This document shows, one piece after another, positions 55,901 to 58,636 of a DNA stretch of 64,000 bases (its first letter is position 1; each line of letters starts with the position of its first letter). The position numbers were made by a program, and so were the translations under genes. A model generated the notes under the pieces. It saw nothing but the letters and a program-made list of their open reading frames with translations. It was not told the origin of the DNA and did not search any database. Source of the stretch: Metellina segmentata. Lineage: Eukaryota; Arthropoda; Arachnida; Araneae; Tetragnathidae. The stretch spans positions 52,552,744-52,616,743 of the forward strand of contig OX375877.1 in NCBI GenBank assembly GCA_947359465.1. The letters run 5' to 3'.

Positions 55901-57032
55901 TTTTAATTATTATTATTTTTTTTTTTTAACAATTATAATTTTTTATTTTTTTTATTTAATATATTTTTTTTTTAAGTGACAAAACTAGGATTAAATTGAC
56001 GCAAAATTGCGCACATGTTCGGAGAAAACCAGACTGAAATATTAGAAAATTTTCAAGTGAAATTTATATTGCTTTTTTCTTAATTTTTAAACAAATTATT
56101 ATTATTTATGCACTGTATGCAAAGGTTCACGTTGTATATGGCGGCCATCTTGGAATTGCTTACATCGGCCGCCATCTTGATTTGGCGTAAACAATCGCTT
56201 TGGCGGCCTAACGTTGCGGATGCTACCACTCCACCGAAAAAATAATTAGTAAATTTTGTTTATTTGTACCCCGTCTTCCCCTACAGTACAAAGTCCCAAA
56301 ACCAGATGTTTTTGTAAACAGCGTTTTTTGCTCGCTTTTTTACATCTTTCCGACAATTTTTAAAAATCAAGGATTTAAACCTGCACATTTGATGAAACAA
56401 CGCAATATAATAGACCTGTTTACAGTAAATACCACACAGAAAAATTAGAAGATTTGCAAGTAAAAAATTTGTTGCATTTGTATTAAAACGTTCTTTTTTT
56501 TTTTAAATTATTCATTTTTATATATTTGATATTTTACTATTGCAAATGCAAAATTCGCGAGGGGTAAACCCTATTAAAGCAAAATAAAAGTGCAACTTGA
56601 AAGAATCATCGAAAAAATACTCAAATCAATCCAATCCGGAAATCTAAAGAACAAAGCAACCACATGCACCACAACCAACACAAAAATTGTTTTTAAAAAT
56701 GGCAAAAAAATACGAAGGAAATAAATTTTTTCTGAATAGGGTTGCCTTAAAACTGGATGAAAAATTGAAGGTTAACCTATTTGGCAATAAATTGCCATAT
56801 GTTGTAATAGCATACTACAAAACATACCACTTCATATTTCTATTTCAAATAGCACATGGGGAAATACCTTTTTACTGAGTTTTGCTTTACGTTTCTTGGA
56901 TTTTGGAGCTTCAGACTCTGGTTTTACGATTTCATAATCGGATAGTTCTTCAATACCTCCGAAAAATTCCAATTCTGTAGAAGGTATACTGCTGGTATCG
57001 ATAGGTATTGACTTCCAGTTGTTCAACTTCAT
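10918..57032 (-). CDS. DDX24: ATP-dependent RNA helicase DDX24, 14 coding exons
   Basis: DEAD-box RNA helicase; in animals DDX24 is a nucleolar protein linked to ribosome biogenesis. Coding exons in transcript order: 57032-56868, 41721-41646, 33940-33792, 32121-32047, 31965-31849, 28861-28751, 27184-27066, 26950-26829, 24125-24010, 19995-19714, 19519-19402, 18908-18731, 11497-11334, 10970-10918. They total 1845 bases: 614 residues and a TAA. All junctions are GT/AG and in phase. Motifs in order: Q motif (PTEIQ), I (AAET+GSGKT), Ia (PTREL), Ib (TPGR), II (DEAD), III (SAT), IV (LVFCNS), V (DVAARGLD), VI (HRSGRTAR). The N-terminal [12 protein letters not shown] and the FPV...LVKER tail are diagnostic of DDX24. 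It lacks the long insert after motif I of the mammalian protein (about 859 residues). Introns reach 15.1 kb and carry most of the window's transposons. Confidence 0.95.
11334..11497 (-). CDS. DDX24: DDX24 exon 14, C-terminal basic region
   Basis: Residues about 543-597. Contains [18 protein letters not shown] and the SKPI...YPTKSGK block, matching the conserved post-helicase tail of DDX24. Donor TATA|GTAAGTGG; the acceptor has only a moderate pyrimidine tract. Phase 2 in, phase 1 out, both consistent with neighbours. Confidence 0.85.
12132..13371 (-). pseudogene. LINE ORF2, C-terminal part: RNase H domain
   Basis: Open for about 390 residues from 13310 (frame alignable from about 13371). RNase H catalytic acids are visible in order: [25 protein letters not shown] and [10 protein letters not shown]. 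Then come the SHVG signature, the [10 protein letters not shown] segment and a C-terminal CNYC...HILIEC zinc-binding pattern common in LINEs of this type. It is in a different frame from the reverse transcriptase upstream; the frameshift lies at about 13375. Confidence 0.85.
13330..14806 (-). pseudogene. LINE ORF2, reverse transcriptase domain
   Basis: Motifs in order: [31 protein letters not shown], then motif A as [20 protein letters not shown] (motif B) and IYVDDLQIS (motif C). In motif A the catalytic aspartate expected at the fourth position of SIFFDIEKAYD is tyrosine (codon at about 14086-14088), so the enzyme should be inactive. The upstream frame boundary at about 14860 is a frameshift in an A/T run separating it from the endonuclease frame. 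Confidence 0.85.
14808..15815 (-). pseudogene. LINE ORF2, N-terminal endonuclease domain
   Basis: Begins [15 protein letters not shown] and carries the endonuclease/exonuclease/phosphatase signature: ALQETYL (catalytic Glu), ILGDLNGHH (Asp/Asn), SIDLAI and the NSDHYPIKL motif (SDH-P). All catalytic residues look intact. This nicks the genomic target to prime reverse transcription. The reading frame is lost about 20 residues before the natural link to the reverse transcriptase. Start chosen as the first ATG after the ORF1 stop. Confidence 0.85.
15845..16195 (-). pseudogene. LINE ORF1, frameshifted C-terminal part
   Basis: A serine/threonine-rich, basic-ended frame finishing [13 protein letters not shown] just before ORF2. 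It lies in a different frame from the zinc-knuckle part at 16273-17100, so ORF1 has been broken by an indel between 16195 and 16273. Low complexity and position are the only evidence that it belongs to ORF1. Confidence 0.6.
16273..17100 (-). pseudogene. LINE ORF1 (Gag-like), CCHC zinc knuckles
   Basis: Starts with ATG at 17100. Residues about 185-240 carry three knuckles: [28 protein letters not shown] and [15 protein letters not shown]. This is the RNA-binding nucleocapsid-like protein of I/Jockey-type LINEs, which coats the element RNA. The middle part ([15 protein letters not shown] fold region, here [17 protein letters not shown]) resembles the RNA-recognition part of such proteins. Confidence 0.85.
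17101..17628 (-). other. LINE 5' UTR, GC-rich
   Basis: Between the TSD at 17629 and the ORF1 start. Visibly richer in G+C than the intron around it, with purine-rich stretches (17510-17560). Presumed to contain the element's internal promoter. Open frames on the opposite strand here are not supported as genes. Confidence 0.7.
17642..18730. other. DDX24 intron 13 remainder
   Basis: AT-rich intron sequence between the LINE and exon 13. I see no open frame, repeat pair or RNA gene here. Confidence 0.4.
18731..18908 (-). CDS. DDX24: DDX24 exon 13
   Basis: Residues about 484-542: [19 protein letters not shown], then a charged helix ending DVDIEDENL. The FPV and LVKER block just after the helicase core is diagnostic of DDX24. 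Donor AATTT|GTATCC is chosen because it joins exon 14 in phase 2 and keeps the conserved acidic-to-basic tail; reading on past it reaches a stop. Confidence 0.88.
19402..19519 (-). CDS. DDX24: DDX24 exon 12, helicase motif VI
   Basis: Residues about 445-483, with [18 protein letters not shown]: motif VI arginines that contact ATP. Acceptor TTTTTCAG, donor AAAG|GTAATG, phase 0 in and phase 1 out. Confidence 0.93.
19714..19995 (-). CDS. DDX24: DDX24 exon 11, helicase motifs IV and V
   Basis: The longest coding exon: 94 complete codons, residues 351-444. Carries DTYLYYFLL, motif [23 protein letters not shown] and motif [21 protein letters not shown]. Acceptor TTATTTCAG, donor GAA|GTAAGT. Confidence 0.95.
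21366..21540. repeat. Three tandem units of about 60 bp
   Basis: Units at 21366-21416, 21417-21479 and 21480-21540 each start AGAC(T/A)ACG and contain AGTTGT..., then ATCGCGCCAAG or a variant. The first is about 12 bases shorter. Part of the hAT-like element interior. Confidence 0.75.
21933..23011 (+). mobile_element. Non-autonomous Helitron inside the hAT-like element
   Basis: The left end, TTAATATTATAAACGGAAGTGTTTGTC, is a degenerate version of the family start TCTCTACTATTATAAAAGG. The right end is ACGGGCAACGCCGT, then a short hairpin CCACGCACAGTGTGG followed by CTAG at 23008-23011. Internal modules (AAATTTCAACAGATTTGAAATCTGC type at about 22260 and 22510; GCAAACCAACA-CAC at about 22675 and 22820) recur in the window's other Helitrons. 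Confidence 0.7.
24010..24125 (-). CDS. DDX24: DDX24 exon 10
   Basis: Residues about 312-350: [20 protein letters not shown] then [14 protein letters not shown], the segment linking the two RecA-like domains. Donor AAG|GTATGT, phase 0 out. The phase-1 join to exon 9 rebuilds a glutamate codon. Confidence 0.9.
24189..24316. repeat. Short tandem and inverted repeat cluster
   Basis: The motif TTGAAATAGTATT(C/T) followed by AATATTAGAGTTATTGT occurs twice in direct order (about 24214 and 24251). It is flanked on both sides by the inverse form ATTGAAATACTATTTCA (24190 and 24287). The whole could fold into a long hairpin; possibly a miniature inverted-repeat element. Confidence 0.65.
24505..24717 (-). 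repeat. tRNA-derived SINE, copy 2
   Basis: On the minus strand it starts ACCGGTCTAGTGGTTAAGG (box A) and has a canonical box B, GGTTCGAATC, about 35 bases on. The body matches the copy at 3603-3810, and it ends in an A-run (facing 24505-24512). The clean box A/box B pair suggests an origin from a tRNA gene with internal polymerase III promoter. It is not a tRNA: no acceptor stem closes. Confidence 0.8.
24775..25068 (-). repeat. Second tRNA-derived SINE family
   Basis: Minus-strand 5' end GTAGCCCAGTTGATAGAGTAG resembles a tRNA D-arm box A, and GGGTTTCGATTCC is a good box B. The downstream body (GGAGAATCAAGTGTCAACTC...CGTCATCCG) has a degenerate relative at about 27600-27865. Different sequence from the SINE at 24505-24717, directly beside it. 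Confidence 0.65.
25081..26828. other. DDX24 intron between exons 9 and 10
   Basis: No gene is supported. At about 25275 the sequence GGGCATTCCATATGAAATGAG vaguely resembles the outer left flank of the long-TIR element near 34252 (GTAGTCCATATCAATTCAG), so it may hold an eroded relative; no coding motif remains. Confidence 0.35.
26829..26950 (-). CDS. DDX24: DDX24 exon 9, helicase motif III
   Basis: Residues about 271-311. [20 protein letters not shown] contains motif III (SAT), which couples ATP hydrolysis to strand separation, followed by a lysine/glutamine-rich linker. Donor CTTG|GTACAA, phase 1 out. Confidence 0.92.
27066..27184 (-). CDS. DDX24: DDX24 exon 8, DEAD box
   Basis: Residues about 232-270: [19 protein letters not shown], the Walker B/DEAD motif II with the DDX24-type [12 protein letters not shown] continuation. 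Acceptor TTTGCAG, donor GG|GTAAAT. Confidence 0.95.
27590..27865 (-). repeat. Degenerate relative of the second SINE family
   Basis: Shares GACGAAGTCAA..., a GGCACTCCACTCCAAACTT block and a GTTGCCAATCCA block with 24775-25068, but the tRNA-like boxes are eroded. Confidence 0.45.
27866..28750. other. DDX24 intron sequence, no feature seen
   Basis: AT-rich intron between exons 7 and 8; short overlapping open frames here have no recognisable motif. Confidence 0.35.
28751..28861 (-). CDS. DDX24: DDX24 exon 7, helicase motif Ib
   Basis: Residues 195-231: ISVIVGGM...[18 protein letters not shown], with the GG motif and motif Ib (TPGR). Phase 0 at both ends; donor GAA|GTAACA. Confidence 0.93.
29466..30032 (+). 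mobile_element. Non-autonomous Helitron, copy b
   Basis: Begins with the family start TCTCTACTATTATAAAAG and contains the shared AATTTCAACAAATTTGGAGTCTGCGG module near 29820. It runs to GAAAAGAATTGTCACGG and GCTAGCCTGCTA, where a second copy starts immediately. Its CTAG terminus appears disturbed by that second insertion. Confidence 0.7.
30033..30590 (+). mobile_element. Non-autonomous Helitron, copy a
   Basis: Starts TCTCAACTATTATAAAAGG and ends ACGGGCAATGCTGTGCTAGGCTGCTAG, in head-to-tail arrangement with copy b. No target-site duplication, as expected for Helitrons. No coding capacity. Confidence 0.72.
30815..31805 (+). mobile_element. Internally deleted Tigger/pogo transposon
   Basis: Ends are inverted repeats: CAGTACAAATCACTTATAACGAG at the left and, from the right on the minus strand, CAGTCGAACTCGCATATAACGAG. 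Both are flanked by TA (30813-30814 and 31806-31807). At 991 bp it keeps only the C-terminal third of the transposase. Located in the DDX24 intron between exons 6 and 7. Confidence 0.88.
31073..31640 (+). pseudogene. Tigger/pogo transposase, C-terminal remnant
   Basis: The frame from 31073 reads [20 protein letters not shown] then [14 protein letters not shown], the hallmark stretch around the last catalytic part of pogo/Tigger/jerky transposases. [19 protein letters not shown] follows. Open to the stop at 31388; a shifted frame continues with further alignable sequence to about 31640. The DNA-binding and first catalytic parts are deleted. Confidence 0.85.
31849..31965 (-). CDS. DDX24: DDX24 exon 6, helicase motif Ia
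   Basis: Residues 156-194: [18 protein letters not shown] contains motif Ia (PTREL). Phase 0 at both ends; donor ATG|GTATGT, 44 bases from the end of the Tigger element. Confidence 0.93.
32047..32121 (-). CDS. DDX24: DDX24 exon 5, P-loop
   Basis: Residues 131-155. Begins [16 protein letters not shown]; together with the AAET ending exon 4 this makes the Walker A motif AAETGSGKT. In mammalian DDX24 a long low-complexity insert follows; here only a short lysine-rich link precedes motif Ia. Confidence 0.94.
32122..32791. other. DDX24 intron 4, left part
   Basis: AT-rich intron sequence. The only feature is a C-run followed by an A-run at about 32586-32612. No gene seen. Confidence 0.4.
32792..33424 (-). 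mobile_element. Non-autonomous Helitron, copy c
   Basis: On the minus strand it starts TCTCTACTATTATAAAAGGAAGTGTTTGTC (33424 downwards) and ends with the hairpin GCTAGCCACGCAGTGGCTAG, CTAG terminus at 32792-32795. This is the best-preserved 3' hairpin of the family. The body matches copy d at 35676-36085. Confidence 0.85.
33425..33791. other. DDX24 intron 4, right part
   Basis: No feature seen apart from a poly(A) tract near 33545. Confidence 0.35.
33792..33940 (-). CDS. DDX24: DDX24 exon 4, Q motif
   Basis: Residues about 81-130: [18 protein letters not shown], then [15 protein letters not shown], the Q motif that reads the adenine of ATP, ending AAET. The split aspartate codon joins exon 3 in phase 1; donor ACG|GTTAGT. 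Confidence 0.94.
34283..34685. repeat. Left arm of the long terminal inverted repeat
   Basis: About 400 bases matching the right arm in inverted orientation over several blocks (see the element entry). The arms have diverged by many small indels, indicating age. Confidence 0.75.
34911..35090 (+). promoter_or_regulatory. Heat-shock-type promoter upstream of transposase
   Basis: Ordered signals: GAATCTTCC at 34911-34919; TTCTGGAA at 34935-34942; GAAGCTTCCAGAA at 34950-34962, three alternating 5-bp heat-shock-factor modules. The TTC/GAA units at 34935, 34940, 34950, 34955 and 34960 all fall on one 5-bp register. Then TATAAAAG at 34996-35003, an arthropod-type initiator TCAGTT at 35019-35024, an A-rich leader (GGCAAACAAAGAGAACAG), and a donor-like GTAAGT at about 35085. 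This resembles the layout of hsp70-type promoters. Activity is inferred, not shown. Confidence 0.55.
35676..36085 (-). mobile_element. Non-autonomous Helitron, copy d, inside a transposase codon
   Basis: On the minus strand: start TCTCTACTATTATTAAAG at 36085, end GGGCAATGCCGGGCTAG at 35676. The bases either side are A (35675) and T (36086), exactly the A|T target of Helitrons, and there is no target duplication. Reading across the insertion (AGTGA|TGATAGAGG) restores the transposase frame SDDRGHD. Confidence 0.88.
36904..38157 (+). mobile_element. Mariner transposon, complete ends
   Basis: 1254 bp, inverted repeats CAACCTCTGTTCAAAAAGTTC at both ends, flanked by TA (36902-36903 and 38158-38159). 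Length and ends are normal for mariner. The transposase inside is broken. Confidence 0.93.
37085..38110 (+). pseudogene. Mariner transposase, frameshifted
   Basis: Recognisable pieces in successive frames: [16 protein letters not shown] (N-terminal helix-turn-helix), [34 protein letters not shown], the catalytic block [19 protein letters not shown] (first Asp/Glu), [20 protein letters not shown] and ASD...[10 protein letters not shown] at the C-terminus. At least five frameshifts or stops, so no active enzyme. The family signature is D,D34D; the third region here reads with D in LEPAD. Confidence 0.88.
39264..40398. mobile_element. Non-autonomous hAT element, 5-bp TSD, in the Tc1
   Basis: Ends CATGGTTCCCACACCGTT (left) and CAGGGTTCCCACGGTTCTTG (right, minus strand), with TTCAAGGACTTTTCA just inside each. 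Direct repeat TATGG at 39259-39263 and 40399-40403; the Tc1 sequence continues cleanly as GTCCCAGAATC, confirming the 5-bp duplication. A Helitron-type module (AATTTCAACGGATTTGAAATC) is at about 39850. No transposase; the interior frames are unrecognised. Confidence 0.82.
40586..41047 (-). pseudogene. Tc1 transposase, N-terminal part
   Basis: Contains [39 protein letters not shown] and [19 protein letters not shown]: the paired-type helix-turn-helix DNA-binding region and GRPR hook of Tc1-family transposases. After about residue 90 the frame is lost. Alignable downstream sequence continues through 40404-40585 and, beyond the hAT, 38850-39258, including an IEHIW-type region near 39030-39060. 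Confidence 0.88.
41646..41721 (-). CDS. DDX24: DDX24 exon 3
   Basis: Residues about 56-80, [20 protein letters not shown], a charged linker matching the low-complexity N-terminal part of DDX24. Acceptor TATTTAAG (weak), donor ATTG|GTAATT. Phase 0 in, phase 1 out. The least conserved exon, supported mainly by phase and position. Confidence 0.8.
42009..42270 (-). mobile_element. Helitron 3'-end fragment, copy e
   Basis: On the minus strand it ends GGGCAACGCCGTGCTAGCCACATAGTGGCTAG: the family's terminal hairpin and CTAG (about 42009). It contains GTTTGTTTCGCAAACCAACA-CAC. The 5' end is missing. Confidence 0.7.
42354..42590 (+). pseudogene. Tc1-like transposase N-terminal fragment
   Basis: [20 protein letters not shown] followed by [21 protein letters not shown] is the helix-turn-helix of a Tc1-family transposase different from that at 40586. 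It breaks off near 42590, where unrelated Helitron helicase sequence soon begins. Confidence 0.7.
42765..42985 (+). pseudogene. Helitron PIF1-like helicase fragment
   Basis: Two frames carry [20 protein letters not shown] and [20 protein letters not shown] with RIP following. This matches the segment between helicase motifs IV and V of Helitron-encoded PIF1-like helicases (the GA-MLLRN-N---LCNGTR and GEDVFIPRI pattern). One frameshift separates them. It is the only Helitron-type (not Helentron-type) coding remnant in the window. Confidence 0.7.
43370..43918 (+). pseudogene. Second hAT-like transposase remnant
   Basis: In one frame: [20 protein letters not shown], then broken, [18 protein letters not shown] and a charged tail including [13 protein letters not shown]. 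Same block order as the remnant at 249-1066 (KAA-(M/L)(S/T)LSH, then AYK-Y--YL, then charged tail), but clearly diverged. Several stops. Confidence 0.55.
43919..45640. other. DDX24 intron 2 sequence without clear features
   Basis: AT-rich; short open frames lack motifs. About 44690-44760 has a weak minus-strand tRNA-like GGCCTAGTGGTCGTGGCT stretch without a usable box B, so it is not called. Confidence 0.35.
45647..45800 (-). repeat. Fragment of the 110-bp-unit repeat family (copy A)
   Basis: On the minus strand, CTCGCTCATCTTTCCGACA, GATGAAACAATGCAAAA, ACATGTTCAGAGTAAGTACC and GAATTAGAAGATTTGCAAG match in order the non-coding segments at 50520-50590/51719-51740 and 56330-56480. This explains the open frame found here. 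Confidence 0.65.
45892..47303 (-). pseudogene. Helentron helicase-endonuclease, C-terminal part
   Basis: 47303-46935: [20 protein letters not shown] and [20 protein letters not shown] (PIF1 helicase). A single frameshift near 46930 leads into 46902-45892: [20 protein letters not shown] (motif V region) and [18 protein letters not shown] (motif VI). Fused directly behind is an endonuclease/exonuclease/phosphatase domain: [37 protein letters not shown]. Helicase with a C-terminal LINE-type endonuclease is the hallmark of Helentrons, a rolling-circle group distinct from canonical Helitrons. In the last motif the SDH is SYH, and the frame ends soon after. The Rep nuclease and N-terminal helicase motifs were not found upstream. 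Confidence 0.82.
47304..48695. other. DDX24 intron 2 sequence, nothing recognised
   Basis: A minus-strand open frame of 131 codons at 47445-47840 has no known motif and may be an eroded continuation of the Helentron, but nothing supports that directly. The remainder is featureless. Confidence 0.35.
48696..49570 (-). mobile_element. Truncated mariner-type transposon
   Basis: Left end CAGGGTGATTCTACGGTCATGGG looks like the 3' terminal repeat; the other end is missing, cut off near 49570 within the transposase. Encodes the C-terminal half of a mariner-superfamily transposase on the minus strand. Confidence 0.65.
48840..49565 (-). pseudogene. Mariner-superfamily transposase, C-terminal half
   Basis: Catalytic blocks: [15 protein letters not shown] (first Asp), [38 protein letters not shown] (second Asp), then a frameshift near 49050 and a C-terminal segment [20 protein letters not shown] to about 48850. 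Upstream, [11 protein letters not shown] in another frame is the truncated N-terminal side. Different family from the mariner at 36904. Confidence 0.8.
49630..50165 (+). repeat. Array of about 110-bp tandem units
   Basis: About five degenerate units. Each reads TTTATACGCATGGAAGCCAA, CGGTGAAAGGT-CTCGCCGG, GGGATC-CGTTATACGCTGTG, ACTTATCTACAAAAAAATTCC and TCCTGGTA-AGTGG. Some units are shortened to lack the GC-rich CGCCGG centre. The same unit occurs at 55375-55600 and, inverted, at 51930-52055. Confidence 0.8.
50590..51718. mobile_element. Non-autonomous hAT element, 8-bp TSD
   Basis: Perfect 8-bp direct repeat ATTAGAAG at 50582-50589 and 51719-51726. Ends CAGGGTGTAAAAAAATCATG and, from the right on the minus strand, CAGGGTGTCAAGATTTAAATC. 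Subterminal ATTTAAATCAAAAATC-GGATT units repeat near 50640-50710, and AAATCATGATTTTAATC at the right. No transposase. Confidence 0.92.
52255..54236 (+). mobile_element. Pogo-like transposon
   Basis: Motif GGGGTACAATGAAACA at 52256-52271 (also twice near 52578-52622) faces its inverse GTTTCATTGTACCC at 54219-54233. A pogo-type transposase lies between. Exact ends and a TA duplication are not certain. Confidence 0.65.
52935..53880 (+). pseudogene. Pogo-like DDE transposase, frameshifted
   Basis: Pieces: [39 protein letters not shown], then from 53110 [34 protein letters not shown] (catalytic Asp), [16 protein letters not shown], then in another frame [20 protein letters not shown] and FSATGIWPFNREKF, and finally [19 protein letters not shown]. 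At least three frameshifts. The LMDNH-SH and PPHTS--LQPLD pattern is typical of pogo/CENP-B-type DDE domains. Confidence 0.85.
54237..55025. other. Intron sequence between transposon remnants
   Basis: AT-rich, with a T-run of about 24 at 54879-54902. It may contain the eroded left part of the Merlin element, but no motif is readable. Confidence 0.35.
55026..55320 (+). pseudogene. Merlin (IS1016-like) transposase fragment
   Basis: One frame reads [20 protein letters not shown], then [19 protein letters not shown] and, after a stop, [15 protein letters not shown] shifted frame gives [15 protein letters not shown]. The order K(Y)GKRKYN, WVFGG-ER, FM--V--R, T-I-SD-W--Y, H--VNH---F-DP is the ISXO2/Merlin DDE domain. 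N- and C-terminal parts and ends are missing. Confidence 0.8.
55375..56240 (+). mobile_element. Undescribed repeat element, copy C
   Basis: Starts ATACGGTGACTTATACGCATGG and has one full tandem unit, with a GC-rich centre GCCGGCCCCGGAGGGGCGGC, plus a partial one. Then come GAATATCCCCATTGAGTTGC (as in copy B near 50205), TGCAAAGGTTCACGTTGTATATGG, GGCGGCCATCTTGGAATTGC and GATGCTACCACTCCACC. It lacks the inverted right-hand unit of copy B. Confidence 0.55.
56330..56490 (+). repeat. Partial copy D of the same repeat family
   Basis: CTCGCTTTTTTACATCTTTCCGAC, TTTGATGAAACAACGCAAT and AATTAGAAGATTTGCAAG match copies A and B in order. Directly follows copy C. Confidence 0.55.
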
Positions 57033-57040
57033 GTTCACAT
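56868..57040 (-). CDS. DDX24: DDX24 first coding exon
   Basis: Start ATG at 57032; the eight bases above it (ATGTGAAC) are 5' UTR, since the preceding ATG is followed at once by TGA. Residues 1-55: [16 protein letters not shown], then [15 protein letters not shown] and a lysine-rich nuclear-localisation-like [12 protein letters not shown]. The MKL start and EEL-DY block match DDX24 N-termini. Acceptor TTTTATTTTCAG; donor AAG|GTATTT, phase 0. Confidence 0.9.
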
Positions 57041-58142
57041 CTGAAAATAAAATTACCTAAAAGATCAACAATATATTTCATACAGCAATGAAGCACAGAT
57101 AAATATTTTATCATTCTAACTCATGATCTTTGTAGGCACTTGTATTTAAGATGCTGATGCAATAATTTTCTGCGCTAAGACTGCCAGTGTTTGATAAAAT
57201 ATTGCAATCCAAACACTGACAGTCTTAACAAAGAAAATTATGCATAACTCTGGAACAGTAAAATATCAGTAAAACTAAAAAAAATTAACAAATTTAAAAC
57301 ATTTTCATCAAAGGAACGAAACGAGTTTCAAGCCCCTTTACCACTCAATGAATATTATAGTATGCAGAATGCTGGCTTGCAGTTGACAGCATTAGTGCTG
57401 ATTGGCTTGGGTTTTAAGGAGCAAAGGGTAGTATTAGGCAAGTAATATACATAGACAGAAAGTTTTACTAACACAGAAGATGAATGAATGAACCCACACT
57501 GCCTACAACTCACAAGTTGCTACTTGCTGGAGTGATAAGAATTGAACAAATTCTCACCCGAGTATGAAAATCCATGGAATTTTATTGCATGCAAGTAAAA
57601 ATTATAAAAATCCATAATATTAATGGTTAGGTTTAAAGGATAGCTATTTACTAGAAGATAACGTACTCTGGATTAAACTTAAAAAACGTCACATTTGATG
57701 TAGTTGACATTAACTAACAAAAAATTGCATTGCCCATTACAATACCTGCGATGAAATGGTAAGAATTTGGTTTGTCACTAAAAATAGTTTTTCAAACAGC
57801 AGTATGAAAATTAAACGTTAATTGTAAAAGAGATAGGTTTCTTACAACAATAAATTGATATAACTTACAGAGAAAGAAGTAAAACCAAGCAGAAACTAGA
57901 AAAATTTGAACTTCAGTCGTATCATTAACACCTAAAAGTTATAGCAGCATGAAATTGGTTATTCTCAAAAAGCGCGCATGAATAACAAGTGGTTCGAAAT
58001 TTTACCTATATATACCAAACAGAATCAAACGATTTTGAAGTTCCGGAAAACGGTTGTAAACCTGTTCAAACAGAAGAACTGATAAAAGAATCTTGAACTA
58101 AAACTACTAAAAGTTAAAACAAATCCAACGTAACGTGCTTAC
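57041..58142. other. DDX24 intron 1 (5' UTR intron)
   Basis: AT-rich, no transposon or gene recognised. TGTCAGTGTTTGGATTGCAATATT at about 57200 forms an inverted repeat with AATATTTTATCATT-type sequence around 57110-57195 (CAGTGTTTG...CAAACACTG), suggesting a small palindromic element. Confidence 0.4.
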
Positions 58143-58330
58143 TCAGGCTTGTTGTGTTGTGTAAGGTTGATTTCACTTCACTTGCAAACTTCACAGAACA
58201 ATTTAATCTGTGGTAAAATTTAACTTCGTATTTTGTGAGTTTCAATTTCTGAAATTCTTTAAGTATGTCAAAATAAATAATTCTTATCGCTAAAAGTGTA
58301 CTTAATTTCACAAAATTTGACAAAAAACAG
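58143..58330 (-). other. DDX24: DDX24 5' UTR exon (right end approximate)
   Basis: On the minus strand, AACAAGCCTGA|GTAAGC gives a strong donor at 58142-58141, in the right place to splice onto the acceptor at 57041. The transcription start is not defined; 58330 is an estimate based on the compact gap to VPS28. Confidence 0.55.
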
Positions 58331-58636
58331 AACTCGCTTAAATTTTGCGTTGTTCACAAGCCTTTTATTACGCATTCCCGATGTTTGTGCAATTGCTTCT
58401 GATTGCTCAACATTGCAGCAGATGTTTTATTGTTTTTATTTGAGATAGATAAACTAAAGTGAAAGTTGAAGCTGGAGAATAGGTTTTTAGTTTTGTGTTT
58501 CATACGTTGTGTGACAGTTCAAAATTTAATAGAAGAGTCATCAATTGGGTTTGTCAGAAAAATTAAACAGTGTCTGCTGTGAGGGAAATCAAAGAACACA
58601 TCTGAATAATTTGAAATCACTTGGTTTTCTGTGGAT
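58331..58636. promoter_or_regulatory. Shared DDX24/VPS28 divergent promoter and VPS28 5' UTR
   Basis: The two housekeeping genes are transcribed away from each other, with the DDX24 donor at 58142 and the VPS28 ATG at 58637, so both promoters must fit in under 500 bp. No TATA box is placed for either. It is one of the few stretches of this size outside exons with no transposon. Confidence 0.6.
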
